50,410 nt of DNA from an uncultured Alphaproteobacteria bacterium (GTDB lineage: Bacteria > Pseudomonadota > Alphaproteobacteria > RF32 > CAG-239): NCBI GenBank assembly GCA_944391405.1, contig CALXTN010000011.1, positions 1 to 50,410 on the forward strand, in the 5' to 3' direction. The notes under the pieces were generated by a model that did no database searches, was not told the origin of the DNA, and was given only the letters and a program-made list of their open reading frames with translations. The position numbers were made by a program, and so were the translations under genes. Positions 18,071-25,860 of this stretch are shown here, one piece after another; within the stretch, counting starts at the first letter, position 1; every line of letters begins with the position of its first letter.

Positions 18071-20680
18071 CTAGCCTACTTTTTTCTTTTCAGGAATAAA
18101 ATTTTGGTCAAGCATAATATTTTCAACAGCTAACTCTGTTGAAGGTTGGTATGCAATACCTCTTTCTATAATGTTTCCAACATTTAATAAGTCAGAATCG
18201 TTAGATTTTAAGCAAGAAATTGTTTTTTCATATGCTTTGATTACCAGACTTAAAACAGGGTTTTTTTGAGATTTATTCTCAATAGTTTTTTGCTTACGAA
18301 TTTCTGTAGAAACGGTTGAAATCGTATTGTATAGAAGAGCGTTTTCCGCGCTGATAGAATCTAAGCAACTTAATGATGTCCAAAGTTCTTTGTGAACAGA
18401 AATATCTGTTGTTTTTTTCCACGGACGTGCTTGATATACTTCTTCAGTAATGAATGGGCAGAACGGAGCTAACAATTTGATAAAGGTATCAAGTGATAGC
18501 TTTAAGGTTGCGATTGCTGAAGAATTATCTTCGGAGTAAGCACGTTTTTTTACAATTTCAACATAGTTATCGCAGAAATCCCAGAAACGTGTTTCTATTG
18601 CATCAAGAGCTAATGAGTAGTCGTAGTTTTCAAAGCTTTGTTTTGCAGATTTTACAGTATCTGCCAGCTTTTTAATCCAAGATTTATCTAAGCTATTGGT
18701 TATATCGTTTAGATAATCGGCTGAGGTTGAATTGCCTACAATCATAAATACGAACTTACTTGCGTTGTAAATCTTTACAACCAGCTTACGACCTTGTTGC
18801 ATCATTTTTTCTTCAAAAGCTGTATCTGCTCCGAGTTTTGCTTTGGCTGCCCAATAACGAACAGCGTCAGCGGAGTGATTTTCAATTAGATGCATCGGCG
18901 TTACAACGTTTCCTTTTGATTTACTCATCTTTTTGCGATCCGGATCAAGAATAAAGCCGCTGATGAGTGTTTTATACCATGGAATCGTGTTTTCGTGCAT
19001 TAAACTTTTTGCAATGGTGTAGAAAGCCCAAGTACGAATAATGTCATGCGCTTGCGGACGAATATCAAATGGCATAGACAAGTTTGATTTATCTTTTGCC
19101 ATAGCCATAGCGATTTGCGGTGTTAAAGAAGATGTTGCCCATGTATCCATAACGTCCGGATCTCCGGCAAATCCGTTTGGTTGATTTCTTTGATTTTCCG
19201 TATAGCCGTTTGGAGTATCTGCCATTGGATCTATAGGAAGTTGGTCTTTTTCTGGCAAAATAACGCTATTATAATCAATATTTCCGTTAGCATCTACTTT
19301 GTACCAAACAGGGAATGGAACGCCGAAATAACGTTGACGGCTAATGCACCAATCTTGGTTTAATCCTTCGGTCCATGTTTCGTAACGATGTTGCATATAT
19401 GCCGGTAACCATTCAATTTTGCGTCCGGCGGAGAGCATTTCTTGTTTCATATCCATCAAGTTGATAAACCATTGACGAGATGGCACAAATTCAAGTGGTA
19501 AATTACCTTTTTCATAGAATTTTACCGGGTGTATAATTTTTCTTGGTTCGCCAATTAAGTAACCTTGTTCTTTTAACATTTCTGCTACTTTCTTTTTAGC
19601 GATATGTGCCGGTAAGCCAATTAATTGATTAAAGTTCTGTTGAGCTTTTTCTTTATTAAGCGTAGTGAAAGAACCTTCGCCGTAGGTGATGTTCATGATT
19701 TTGCCATCAAGACCGATGATTTGCTTAATCGGGAGGCCGGACTTTTTCCACCAAGCAACGTCAGCAGCATCACCAAAGGTGCAGACCATCATAATACCGG
19801 TTCCTTTGTCCTTTTCAGCGTGTTCGGATGCAACAATCGGAACAGGAATATCAAACAACGGAACAATAGCGGTTTTGCCAAACAAGTGTTTATAGCGTTC
19901 ATCATCCGGATGTGCAACGATAGCCAAGCAGGCGGCTAAAAATTCCGGACGAGTGGTCGCGATGGTAAATGTTTCGTCACTGTCTTTAACGCTAAAGCGG
20001 ATATCGTGGAAATAACCCTCCATTTCTTTGTCTTCTACTTCGGCTTGTGAAACAGCGGATTTAAATGTAACATCCCACATAATCGGCGCTTCTACTGCTA
20101 CGACTTTGCCTTTTTTGTATAAATCCAAGAAGGATGCTTGAGAGATTTTTATGGATGTCGGACTGATGGTGGAATAAGTTAAATTCCAATCATAAGAGTG
20201 TCCGATACGACGGAAAACGTTTTCAAAGATTTTTTCATCTTCTGCGGTTAAGGTTTCGCAAGCTTCAATAAAGTTTTTACGAGAAATTTCTTTGCGTTCG
20301 TCTTTGCTGTTTTCAATATGAACTGGTTTGAAATTCGGGTCATAAGCAACTTTAGGGTTGCAAGCGATGTTATAATAGTTTTGAACGCGGCGTTCTGTCG
20401 GTAAGCCATTATCGTCCCAGCCGATTGGGTAGAACACGGATTTTCCCTGCATGCGTTGATATCTGGCAATAATATCGGTTTGAGTATAGCTGAAAATGTG
20501 ACCGATATGCAAAGAGCCGGAGACGGTTGGCGGAGGGGTGTCTATCACAAAACTGTTGTCACGGCTTTGTTTGGCATCATATTTATAAACCTCGTTTGCG
20601 CTCCAATATGCGTCGCAACGTTTTTCTATTTCTTCGGCATTAAATTGACTATCTAATCCTTGTTCTTCTTTATAAGACAT
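18071..20680 (-). CDS. valS: Valyl-tRNA synthetase, archaeal/rickettsial type
   Basis: 869 residues from the ATG at 20680 (GGAG 11 bases upstream); an in-frame TTG nine codons earlier is less likely. Class I synthetase charging tRNA-Val. HIGH-box LHIGH at 57-61 and KMSKS in DRKKMSKSKGNVV are present. The residues after the HIGH box read GWDDNGLPTERRV, where ordinary bacterial ValRS has G-T-D-H-A-G-I-A-T-Q. The DDNGLPTE form is known from archaea and Rickettsia, indicating an ancient replacement. The C-terminal coiled-coil arm of the bacterial type is also missing. Other domains: editing CP1 (about 170-360) and the anticodon-binding helices (about 620-780). Confidence 0.96.
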   Translation of the reverse strand: MSYKEEQGLDSQFNAEEIEKRCDAYWSANEVYKYDAKQSRDNSFVIDTPPPTVSGSLHIGHIFSYTQTDIIARYQRMQGKSVFYPIGWDDNGLPTERRVQNYYNIACNPKVAYDPNFKPVHIENSKDERKEISRKNFIEACETLTAEDEKIFENVFRRIGHSYDWNLTYSTISPTSIKISQASFLDLYKKGKVVAVEAPIMWDVTFKSAVSQAEVEDKEMEGYFHDIRFSVKDSDETFTIATTRPEFLAACLAIVAHPDDERYKHLFGKTAIVPLFDIPVPIVASEHAEKDKGTGIMMVCTFGDAADVAWWKKSGLPIKQIIGLDGKIMNITYGEGSFTTLNKEKAQQNFNQLIGLPAHIAKKKVAEMLKEQGYLIGEPRKIIHPVKFYEKGNLPLEFVPSRQWFINLMDMKQEMLSAGRKIEWLPAYMQHRYETWTEGLNQDWCISRQRYFGVPFPVWYKVDANGNIDYNSVILPEKDQLPIDPMADTPNGYTENQRNQPNGFAGDPDVMDTWATSSLTPQIAMAMAKDKSNLSMPFDIRPQAHDIIRTWAFYTIAKSLMHENTIPWYKTLISGFILDPDRKKMSKSKGNVVTPMHLIENHSADAVRYWAAKAKLGADTAFEEKMMQQGRKLVVKIYNASKFVFMIVGNSTSADYLNDITNSLDKSWIKKLADTVKSAKQSFENYDYSLALDAIETRFWDFCDNYVEIVKKRAYSEDNSSAIATLKLSLDTFIKLLAPFCPFITEEVYQARPWKKTTDISVHKELWTSLSCLDSISAENALLYNTISTVSTEIRKQKTIENKSQKNPVLSLVIKAYEKTISCLKSNDSDLLNVGNIIERGIAYQPSTELAVENIMLDQNFIPEKKKVG

Positions 20681-20882
20681 TGTTTCGTTTACTCCAATAA
20701 AAATCAAACTGTTGCAGATTTTAGCAGAGCTTATTTAAAAGTAAAGGATTTAAATGGTTTTGAATGAGCGGTTTAAGCTGAAAAGGCGATTTTTTGAGAT
20801 TTTAGAGAGAGGGGGAATTTGAGGTTTAAAGTCTATTTGTTTAAAAAAGCGGAGTCAAATTGACGGAATCTACAAAAAGATA

Positions 20883-20911
20883 TTGAAAACAATAGAAAAA
20901 GATGCTATAGT
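20883..20911 (+). promoter_or_regulatory. Sigma-70-type promoter, cassette 1
   Basis: TTGAAA, exactly 17 bases, TATAGT, with an extended TG one base before the -10 box. It is perfectly conserved in copy B and predicts a leader of about 135 bases. Confidence 0.7.
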
Positions 20912-20932
20912 TAGAATGTAAAAGTATATTTA

Positions 20933-21026
20933 GGTGTTTCAATTATTTTAGAGTTTTATTATGCAAGTGGTCTTTCGGGATTATTTACTGATAACTTCTC
21001 TGGAAGAATTTGAAATGCCTTTTTTA
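20933..21026 (+). promoter_or_regulatory. Candidate structured leader RNA / attenuator, copy A
   Basis: GGTGTTTCAA (20933-20942) can pair with TTGAAATGCC (21010-21019) as ten pairs including two G-U wobbles; six Ts follow at once. A small CTTC-TCTG-GAAG hairpin lies inside. The layout resembles a multibranched leader ending in a terminator. Confidence 0.4.
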
Positions 21027-21053
21027 TTTGGAACAATTTAAATTTTTTCATAT

Positions 21054-21902
21054 ATGAGACATTCATTTTTAAGAACAGCTGTATTGGCTGTTTTCGCATT
21101 GATGGCGATAGCTATTAGTGCTCAGAGAGTTGTTAACGGTATTAAGCTATCTAAAAAACAGGTAGCTGAATACCTAGTAAAGAACCCATCCGACACTGTC
21201 GTAATGGCTTTGTCGGAAGTAGCAAAAGACGGTGAAATGCGGTTCGTCGAGAGACGTATCGGTTTCATCAGTGAAAAAAAGCTTATTTCTCGTTGCGACA
21301 CGCTGATTTATCTTGAGACTTCATCTGAAAAGGTGGCGTTTTCAGATAAAGAGGCCGTGCTTCGTGGTGACATGCAGGCTTATAATCCAGACCATCAGAG
21401 AGCTGATGGTTCTAATATCCATCATGTCAATGTAAGTTTGCTCGGTGGAGCTAATTACATTGATAATACCATTAATGCAGGGGCAACCTTGCGTTTGGGA
21501 TATGAAACATGCCACTTCTTATTTGAAGTGGAAGGTTCATATTCCACCATGGCGTATACAAGTGCGTCTATGGTATCCGGCAAGTATGACACGTTCATTG
21601 CTGCTGGAAACCTTGGCTGGAAATTTCTGCAGAACAGAGATTATCGCTCATATCTGGCGATACTCGGTACTGCCGGATATGCCCTGCAAAAATCTGATTC
21701 TCGTGATGCGGAGTTCTTCTCTGAAAACTATGGGCTTATGCTCGGCGCATTCGCCCGTGGCGCTTGGGGCTTTTCTAAGAGATTCCAGCTTATTGGTGAG
21801 GCTGGATACCGCATTCTCCCACAAGTGTTCCACACTGAGGGAACACAATTATTCTCGAACGGAGGGCCGTTCGTGAATGTGGGTGTGAACATGTCTTTCT
21901 AG
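21054..21902 (+). CDS. Outer-membrane-type protein 1 of a tandem cassette
   Basis: 282 residues. A signal peptide (about 1-23) is followed by Gln at the likely +1 site (ISA|QRVVNGI), then a small N-terminal domain (24-105) shared with the next gene, and a glycine- and aromatic-rich region from about 120 to the final NMSF that looks like an outer-membrane beta-barrel. There is no Shine-Dalgarno sequence; the ATG follows an A/T-only stretch. Codon use is richer in C and G than its neighbours. Gln after the cleavage site and the missing ribosome site are typical of Bacteroidota, so lateral transfer is inferred. Function unknown. Confidence 0.75.
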   Translation: MRHSFLRTAVLAVFALMAIAISAQRVVNGIKLSKKQVAEYLVKNPSDTVVMALSEVAKDGEMRFVERRIGFISEKKLISRCDTLIYLETSSEKVAFSDKEAVLRGDMQAYNPDHQRADGSNIHHVNVSLLGGANYIDNTINAGATLRLGYETCHFLFEVEGSYSTMAYTSASMVSGKYDTFIAAGNLGWKFLQNRDYRSYLAILGTAGYALQKSDSRDAEFFSENYGLMLGAFARGAWGFSKRFQLIGEAGYRILPQVFHTEGTQLFSNGGPFVNVGVNMSF

Positions 21903-21920
21903 CGAGAAAGATCACTTTAT

Positions 21921-21967
21921 GAAACAGCAGATTTTAGGGATTCCCTAAAGTTTGCTGTTTCTTTTTG
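21921..21967 (+). terminator. Terminator of cassette 1
   Basis: GAAACAGCA pairs with TGCTGTTTC, and an inner TTTAGGG pairs with CCCTAAA. A T-run follows. Confidence 0.88.
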
Positions 21968-22102
21968 TTTTAAAAAGGATTTTTAAGCGTTTTAAATGGA
22001 AAAAGGCTATTTTTTGAGATTGTGGGGCAAGGGAGATTTTGAAGTTTAAAGTCTATTTGTTTAAAAAAGCGGAGTCAAATTGACGGAATCTACAAAAAGA
22101 TA

Positions 22103-22131
22103 TTGAAAACAATAGAAAAAGATGCTATAGT
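22103..22131 (+). promoter_or_regulatory. Sigma-70-type promoter, cassette 2
   Basis: The same TTGAAA, 17 bases, TATAGT as in copy A, at the equivalent position. Confidence 0.7.
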
Positions 22132-22153
22132 TAGAATGTAAAATTATTTATTA

Positions 22154-22245
22154 GGTGTTTCAATTATTCTGAGTTTTATTATGTGGTGGTCTTTCGGGAT
22201 TATTTACTGATAACTTCTCTGGAAGAATTTGAAATGCCTTTTTTA
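22154..22245 (+). promoter_or_regulatory. Candidate structured leader RNA / attenuator, copy B
   Basis: The GGTGTTTCAA (22154-22163) / TTGAAATGCC (22229-22238) pair and T-run are retained even though the two copies differ by indels between them. Confidence 0.4.
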
Positions 22246-22271
22246 TGTTGAATTTTTTAATTTTTTAACAT

Positions 22272-23291
22272 ATGAGACATTCAATTTTGAAATCCATTAT
22301 CTTTATGATGATGGTGTCATTTGCTGCGATAGCAGTGAATGCTCAGAGAGTAGTTAACGGTATCAATACACGTGACGCGAAAGCGTGTTTAGAATACCTA
22401 GTAAAGAATCCTAAGGACACTATCGCGTCAGTAGTGTCAAAAACTGTTGAAGGGAAAGACACAATCGTCGTGAGACGAGATATATATTTATCTGGAGAGA
22501 AGTTAATAGCTTCTCAGTATCAGATTACGTACACACCGAGCGTAAACACCATTATGGTGGTGAACAAGGAAAAGGCGGAAGCTCTTTATAAGGCAAGCGT
22601 GGAAACACGTTTTGCCGAGAAGGCATATGATGATGCCTCTCGAGACACATACTACGCTTATTCTGACAGTGTAGCCGGTGTTTCTGAGGGTGACATCAAC
22701 GCCGGTAAGGTGGTTCTCCGTTCAGCCAATAAATACGGTTGGGGTGTAAACCTCTATGCCGGTTGGCAGATGGCTGAACACATAAATAGCCCAATCATTG
22801 GTGCTGGCTTGGAATATAGTCGCTCATGGTGGGCTGCTATGCTGAGCGGTGAGGCTGGTTATTCAAAGTACACATCAAACGCAGTTAATGCGGGCGATAA
22901 GTACTGGAGCTTCCGAAGCGAGGCTCTGGCCGCGCTTCAGCCATTCCGCTTCGACGCTTACAACCAGAATCGTCTTTTCCTCTTTGGAGGTTTGGGGTTT
23001 GAGTGGTATTCCACTGAATCTAAGCCCTTTACCGATGAGGTAGGAAACGAATACCAATTCAAGTCTTGGGGTAATTTCCTTTACCCGACGGCTGGAATTC
23101 GGTATGAACACCGCTTCTTTTCCACTGGAAACAGCTTGTTTGTTTCCGCACAGTGGAGACAGCTTTCTGGAGTAATCCAGAATGCTAGCACAGAGCGTTA
23201 TAACGCTCTGATGTTGAGCGTCGGATTTAACTTTGGATTTTTCCGTAACACAACGGGGATGTCAAAGTCTGCAGTCAAGGCGTTGTACTGA
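22272..23291 (+). CDS. Outer-membrane-type protein 2 of a tandem cassette
   Basis: 339 residues. It shares with protein 1 the MRHS start, the signal peptide ending in A|QRVVNGI, and an N-terminal domain with EYLVKNP-x-DT and EKLI. After about residue 110 the two diverge: here a longer barrel-like region rich in Gly, Tyr, Trp and Phe, ending near FNFGFF with a 13-residue tail. No Shine-Dalgarno sequence. C/G-richer codons than surrounding genes. The pattern of shared leader and N-terminus with a different barrel suggests duplication followed by replacement or fast divergence of the surface part. Function unknown; adhesin or porin-like roles are guesses. Confidence 0.75.
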   Translation: MRHSILKSIIFMMMVSFAAIAVNAQRVVNGINTRDAKACLEYLVKNPKDTIASVVSKTVEGKDTIVVRRDIYLSGEKLIASQYQITYTPSVNTIMVVNKEKAEALYKASVETRFAEKAYDDASRDTYYAYSDSVAGVSEGDINAGKVVLRSANKYGWGVNLYAGWQMAEHINSPIIGAGLEYSRSWWAAMLSGEAGYSKYTSNAVNAGDKYWSFRSEALAALQPFRFDAYNQNRLFLFGGLGFEWYSTESKPFTDEVGNEYQFKSWGNFLYPTAGIRYEHRFFSTGNSLFVSAQWRQLSGVIQNASTERYNALMLSVGFNFGFFRNTTGMSKSAVKALY

Positions 23292-23305
23292 TGCGAACAC
23301 TATTA

Positions 23306-23352
23306 AGCAGGGAAAGATGAGAGCGTATGCTCTCGCTTTCTCTGCTTTTTTT
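23306..23352 (+). terminator. Terminator of cassette 2
   Basis: Long stem: AGCAG and GAAAG pair with CTTTC and CTGCT, and an inner GAGAGC-GTAT-GCTCTC hairpin caps it. Seven Ts follow. Confidence 0.9.
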
Positions 23353-23416
23353 ATGGTTAAAAAGGGGATTTTGGAGTGTTTGGATGCTGTTTATTTGTTT
23401 TTTTTTGTGGCCTACC

Positions 23417-23444
23417 TTGAAAGAATTGTAATGATGACTATATA
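23417..23444 (+). promoter_or_regulatory. Promoter of the small exported protein gene
   Basis: TTGAAA, 16 bases, TATATA, 36 bases before the ATG at 23481. Confidence 0.55.
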
Positions 23445-23480
23445 TGTTGAGTATCGTTTTAATTTTGGAGGAAGTTGTAA

Positions 23481-23795
23481 ATGAATAGATTATTTATGGG
23501 GCTTCTGGCTGTGGCTGCATTGGCTCTTATTGTGTCAAAGGCTATTGCCGGTGCCAGCAATACAAATAATAATGCTGCAAATGCCGCTAATGCTGATAAT
23601 GGTGGTGTGATGATAATAGAGACTTATTCGGCTTCTTCAGTTGCTACTCCGGGAAATGCTAATGGTAATAATGATATGCAACCTTTGCCAGGCGACCCTG
23701 GGGTTGAAGTAGCTCCTCTTGATTCTTCTGCTGCACAGCCAGTTTTGGTTGAGGAGGAAGATGTGATGATCCAACAAACTGAAGATGGTGAATAG
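23481..23795 (+). CDS. Small exported low-complexity protein
   Basis: 104 residues. A clear signal peptide (about 1-23, ending AIA|GAS) precedes an Ala/Asn-rich segment (24-45) and an acidic, Pro-containing tail. GGAGG lies 8 bases before ATG, as in native genes of the window and unlike the two preceding cassette genes. It has its own promoter and terminator. No family recognised; the mature part is probably unstructured. Confidence 0.65.
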   Translation: MNRLFMGLLAVAALALIVSKAIAGASNTNNNAANAANADNGGVMIIETYSASSVATPGNANGNNDMQPLPGDPGVEVAPLDSSAAQPVLVEEEDVMIQQTEDGE

Positions 23796-23829
23796 TTTCC
23801 TTCTTTAAATACATCGTTTAAACACCTTT

Positions 23830-23861
23830 AAATACGCCGTTGTTGTAAACGACGTATTTTT
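23830..23861 (+). terminator. Terminator of the small exported protein gene
   Basis: AAATACG and CGTATTT arms, with an inner CGTT/AACG pair, followed by Ts. Confidence 0.75.
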
Positions 23862-23959
23862 GTATATAAGTTTATTTTTATAGGGGGAGATAAGGGCTTT
23901 TATTTGTAAGTGAAAATTTTGTTTCGCTTTTTTAAATACGTTGTTTTATGATATAAGAA

Positions 23960-23995
23960 AACACCTCGTACTTGAGTACGAGGTGTTCTTTTTGC
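23960..23995. terminator. Terminator of rpsA (bidirectional form)
   Basis: A perfect 12-pair stem, AACACCTCGTAC and its complement, around TTGA, with T-rich sequence on both sides. It lies 16 bases past the rpsA stop. Confidence 0.88.
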
Positions 23996-24010
23996 GATTA
24001 AAGAATGAAA

Positions 24011-25693
24011 TTATTCTTTGTTCTTCAAAGCTTCGCCTAAAGCGTCACCTAAAGTTGAACCAGAAGAATTTGAAGCAGAATATTCTTCAATTGCTTTCTT
24101 TTCTTCTTCAATCTCATAAGCTTTTACAGAAACGCCTAATTTTGCGTTTTTGCGGTCAACAGAGGTTAATTTTGCTTCCAAAACGTCACCTTCTTTGTAG
24201 CTTAATGGATCGTTGTTTTCTTTAGACAAGTCTGCTTTTTTAATTGTTGCAGCAATGCCTTGAACAGTTACTTGAACACCTTTTTCATCTGCACCGGTTA
24301 CGATTGCTTTAACAATGTCACCTTTTTTCAAAGATTCTAATGTCATTGCAACGTTGTTTTCAGACATTTGTTTGATGCCCAAGCTGATGCGTTCTTTTTC
24401 TACGTCAACATCAATGATTTTTGCTTCAATTGTTTGACCTTTGGTGTAATCTTTAACAGCTTCTTCGCCGGATTTTTCCCAAGAAATGTCAGACAAGTGA
24501 ATCATACCATCGATTTCGTCAGACAAACCAATGAATAAACCGAATTCGGTGATGTTTTTGATTTTGCCTTCAATGATTGAGCCTAATGGGTGTTCTTCAA
24601 TGTATGCAGCCCATGGATTTGGTGTGCATTGTTTGATACCCAAACTGATACGACGTTTTTCTGGATCAACTTCAAGAACTTTAACTTCAACTTCTTGAGA
24701 TGTTGAAACGATTTTACCCGGATGTACGTTCTTGCGTGTCCAGCTCATTTCTGATACGTGAACAAGACCTTCGATACCATCTTCGAGTTCAATGAATGCA
24801 CCGTAATCTGTGATGTTGGTTACTTTTCCTTTGTAGATTTCGCCTACTTTGTACTTGTCTGCAACAGCTTGCCATGGGTCATTTTCTAATTGTTTCATAC
24901 CAAGGCTGATACGTTGTGTATCTTCATTGAATTTGATAACTTGTACTTTTACTGTTTGACCTAAAGAAAGTACTTCTGCAGGATGATTGATTCTCTTCCA
25001 AGAAATGTCGGTAACGTGTAATAAACCGTCAACACCGCCCAAATCAATGAATGCACCGTAATCAGTTAAGTTCTTAACGATACCTTCTAATACAGAGCCT
25101 TCTTTGATGTTGTCAATCAATTCAGCACGGGCAGATGCTCTGGTTTCTTCTAATACTACACGACGAGAAACAACGATGTTACCGCGTACTTTGTCCATCT
25201 TCAAGATTTGGAACGGTTGAGAGATACCCATTAAAGGTGTGATGTCTTTAATCGGGCGAATGTCAATTTGTGAACCAGGCAAGAAAGCAATTGCACCGTT
25301 TAAATCAACAGTGAAGCCGCCTTTAACGCGTCCGAAGATTACACCATTTACTCTTTCGTTGTTGTTCATCATCTTTTCAAGGTCTTGCCATACTTCTTCA
25401 CGGCGAGCCTTTTCACGTGATAATACGATGTTGCCGTCTTTGTCTTCGTATCTGTCTACTAATACTTCTACAACGTCGCCAACTTTTAATTCGTCATTTC
25501 TTCCGAATTCGCGAAGCGGAATGCGGCCTTCTGATTTCAAACCTACATCAACAGTAGCGAAATCATCAGTTAAACGAATAATTGTTCCTTTCATAACTGT
25601 GCCAACTATGCCTTTGTTGCCGAATTGTTCATTCAACAATTCTTCAAAATTTTCAGTCATTTCAGGAATTTGAATTTCTGCAGTATTTGCCAT
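24011..25693 (-). CDS. rpsA: 30S ribosomal protein S1
   Basis: 560 residues with six S1 RNA-binding repeats, the size of proteobacterial S1, which helps load mRNA on the 30S subunit. Repeat motifs such as VDGLLHVTDISWKR, IEGLVHVSEMSWTR and IDGMIHLSDISWEK mark repeats 3-5. As in E. coli rpsA, there is no recognisable Shine-Dalgarno sequence: the 20 bases before ATG are A/T-rich. A palindrome CCTCATATGAGG (25723-25734) lies about 30 bases upstream in the leader. A weak promoter candidate on the minus strand is TTGACT (25817-25822), 17 bases, TAAAAA. Autogenous control by S1 is plausible. Monocistronic. Confidence 0.98.
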   Translation of the reverse strand: MANTAEIQIPEMTENFEELLNEQFGNKGIVGTVMKGTIIRLTDDFATVDVGLKSEGRIPLREFGRNDELKVGDVVEVLVDRYEDKDGNIVLSREKARREEVWQDLEKMMNNNERVNGVIFGRVKGGFTVDLNGAIAFLPGSQIDIRPIKDITPLMGISQPFQILKMDKVRGNIVVSRRVVLEETRASARAELIDNIKEGSVLEGIVKNLTDYGAFIDLGGVDGLLHVTDISWKRINHPAEVLSLGQTVKVQVIKFNEDTQRISLGMKQLENDPWQAVADKYKVGEIYKGKVTNITDYGAFIELEDGIEGLVHVSEMSWTRKNVHPGKIVSTSQEVEVKVLEVDPEKRRISLGIKQCTPNPWAAYIEEHPLGSIIEGKIKNITEFGLFIGLSDEIDGMIHLSDISWEKSGEEAVKDYTKGQTIEAKIIDVDVEKERISLGIKQMSENNVAMTLESLKKGDIVKAIVTGADEKGVQVTVQGIAATIKKADLSKENNDPLSYKEGDVLEAKLTSVDRKNAKLGVSVKAYEIEEEKKAIEEYSASNSSGSTLGDALGEALKNKE

Positions 25694-25860
25694 TATTTTT
25701 TATTTTCAAAAAAATGCCAGACCCTCATATGAGGCGGACTTGTGCATATTAAAAACACTTCTTTATGCTACACCACATAAAAGAATTGCCAGATTTTTAA
25801 CTTTAAATATCTAAAAAGTCAAGAAAATTGTATCATAAAAAGCTGTGCGAGTGTTATTTT

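Larger units (their letters stand above)
20744..21065. repeat. Direct repeat copy A: promoter/leader of cassette 1
   Basis: About 320 bases matching copy B (21971-22285). Two blocks are perfectly identical: 100 bases at 20824-20923 and 61 bases at 20967-21027; the rest matches with small differences and indels. Similarity runs into the first codons of the downstream gene. The block contains a promoter, an 11-base palindrome GTCAAATTGAC at 20854-20864 and a long closing stem followed by a T-run. Confidence 0.9.
21971..22285. repeat. Direct repeat copy B: promoter/leader of cassette 2
   Basis: Second copy of the block at 20744-21065, with identical segments at 22044-22143 (100 bases) and 22186-22246 (61 bases). 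It starts straight after the terminator of cassette 1. Confidence 0.9.

Noticed and set aside
20961..21041. A 26-codon leader peptide frame inside copy A (ATG CAA GTG GTC ...)
   Set aside because: Copy B has a one-base difference near the start that shifts the frame and stops after nine codons, so the coding frame is not conserved. The RNA structure explanation fits better.
21445..21876. A 143-codon alternative frame within cassette gene 1
   Set aside because: It lies wholly within the main frame, which has a signal peptide and shares its N-terminal domain with gene 2. The alternative has neither.
20744..22285. Insertion sequence as the explanation of the tandem repeats
   Set aside because: No transposase, no terminal inverted repeats and no target duplication are seen. 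The repeats are in direct orientation and sit precisely upstream of genes.
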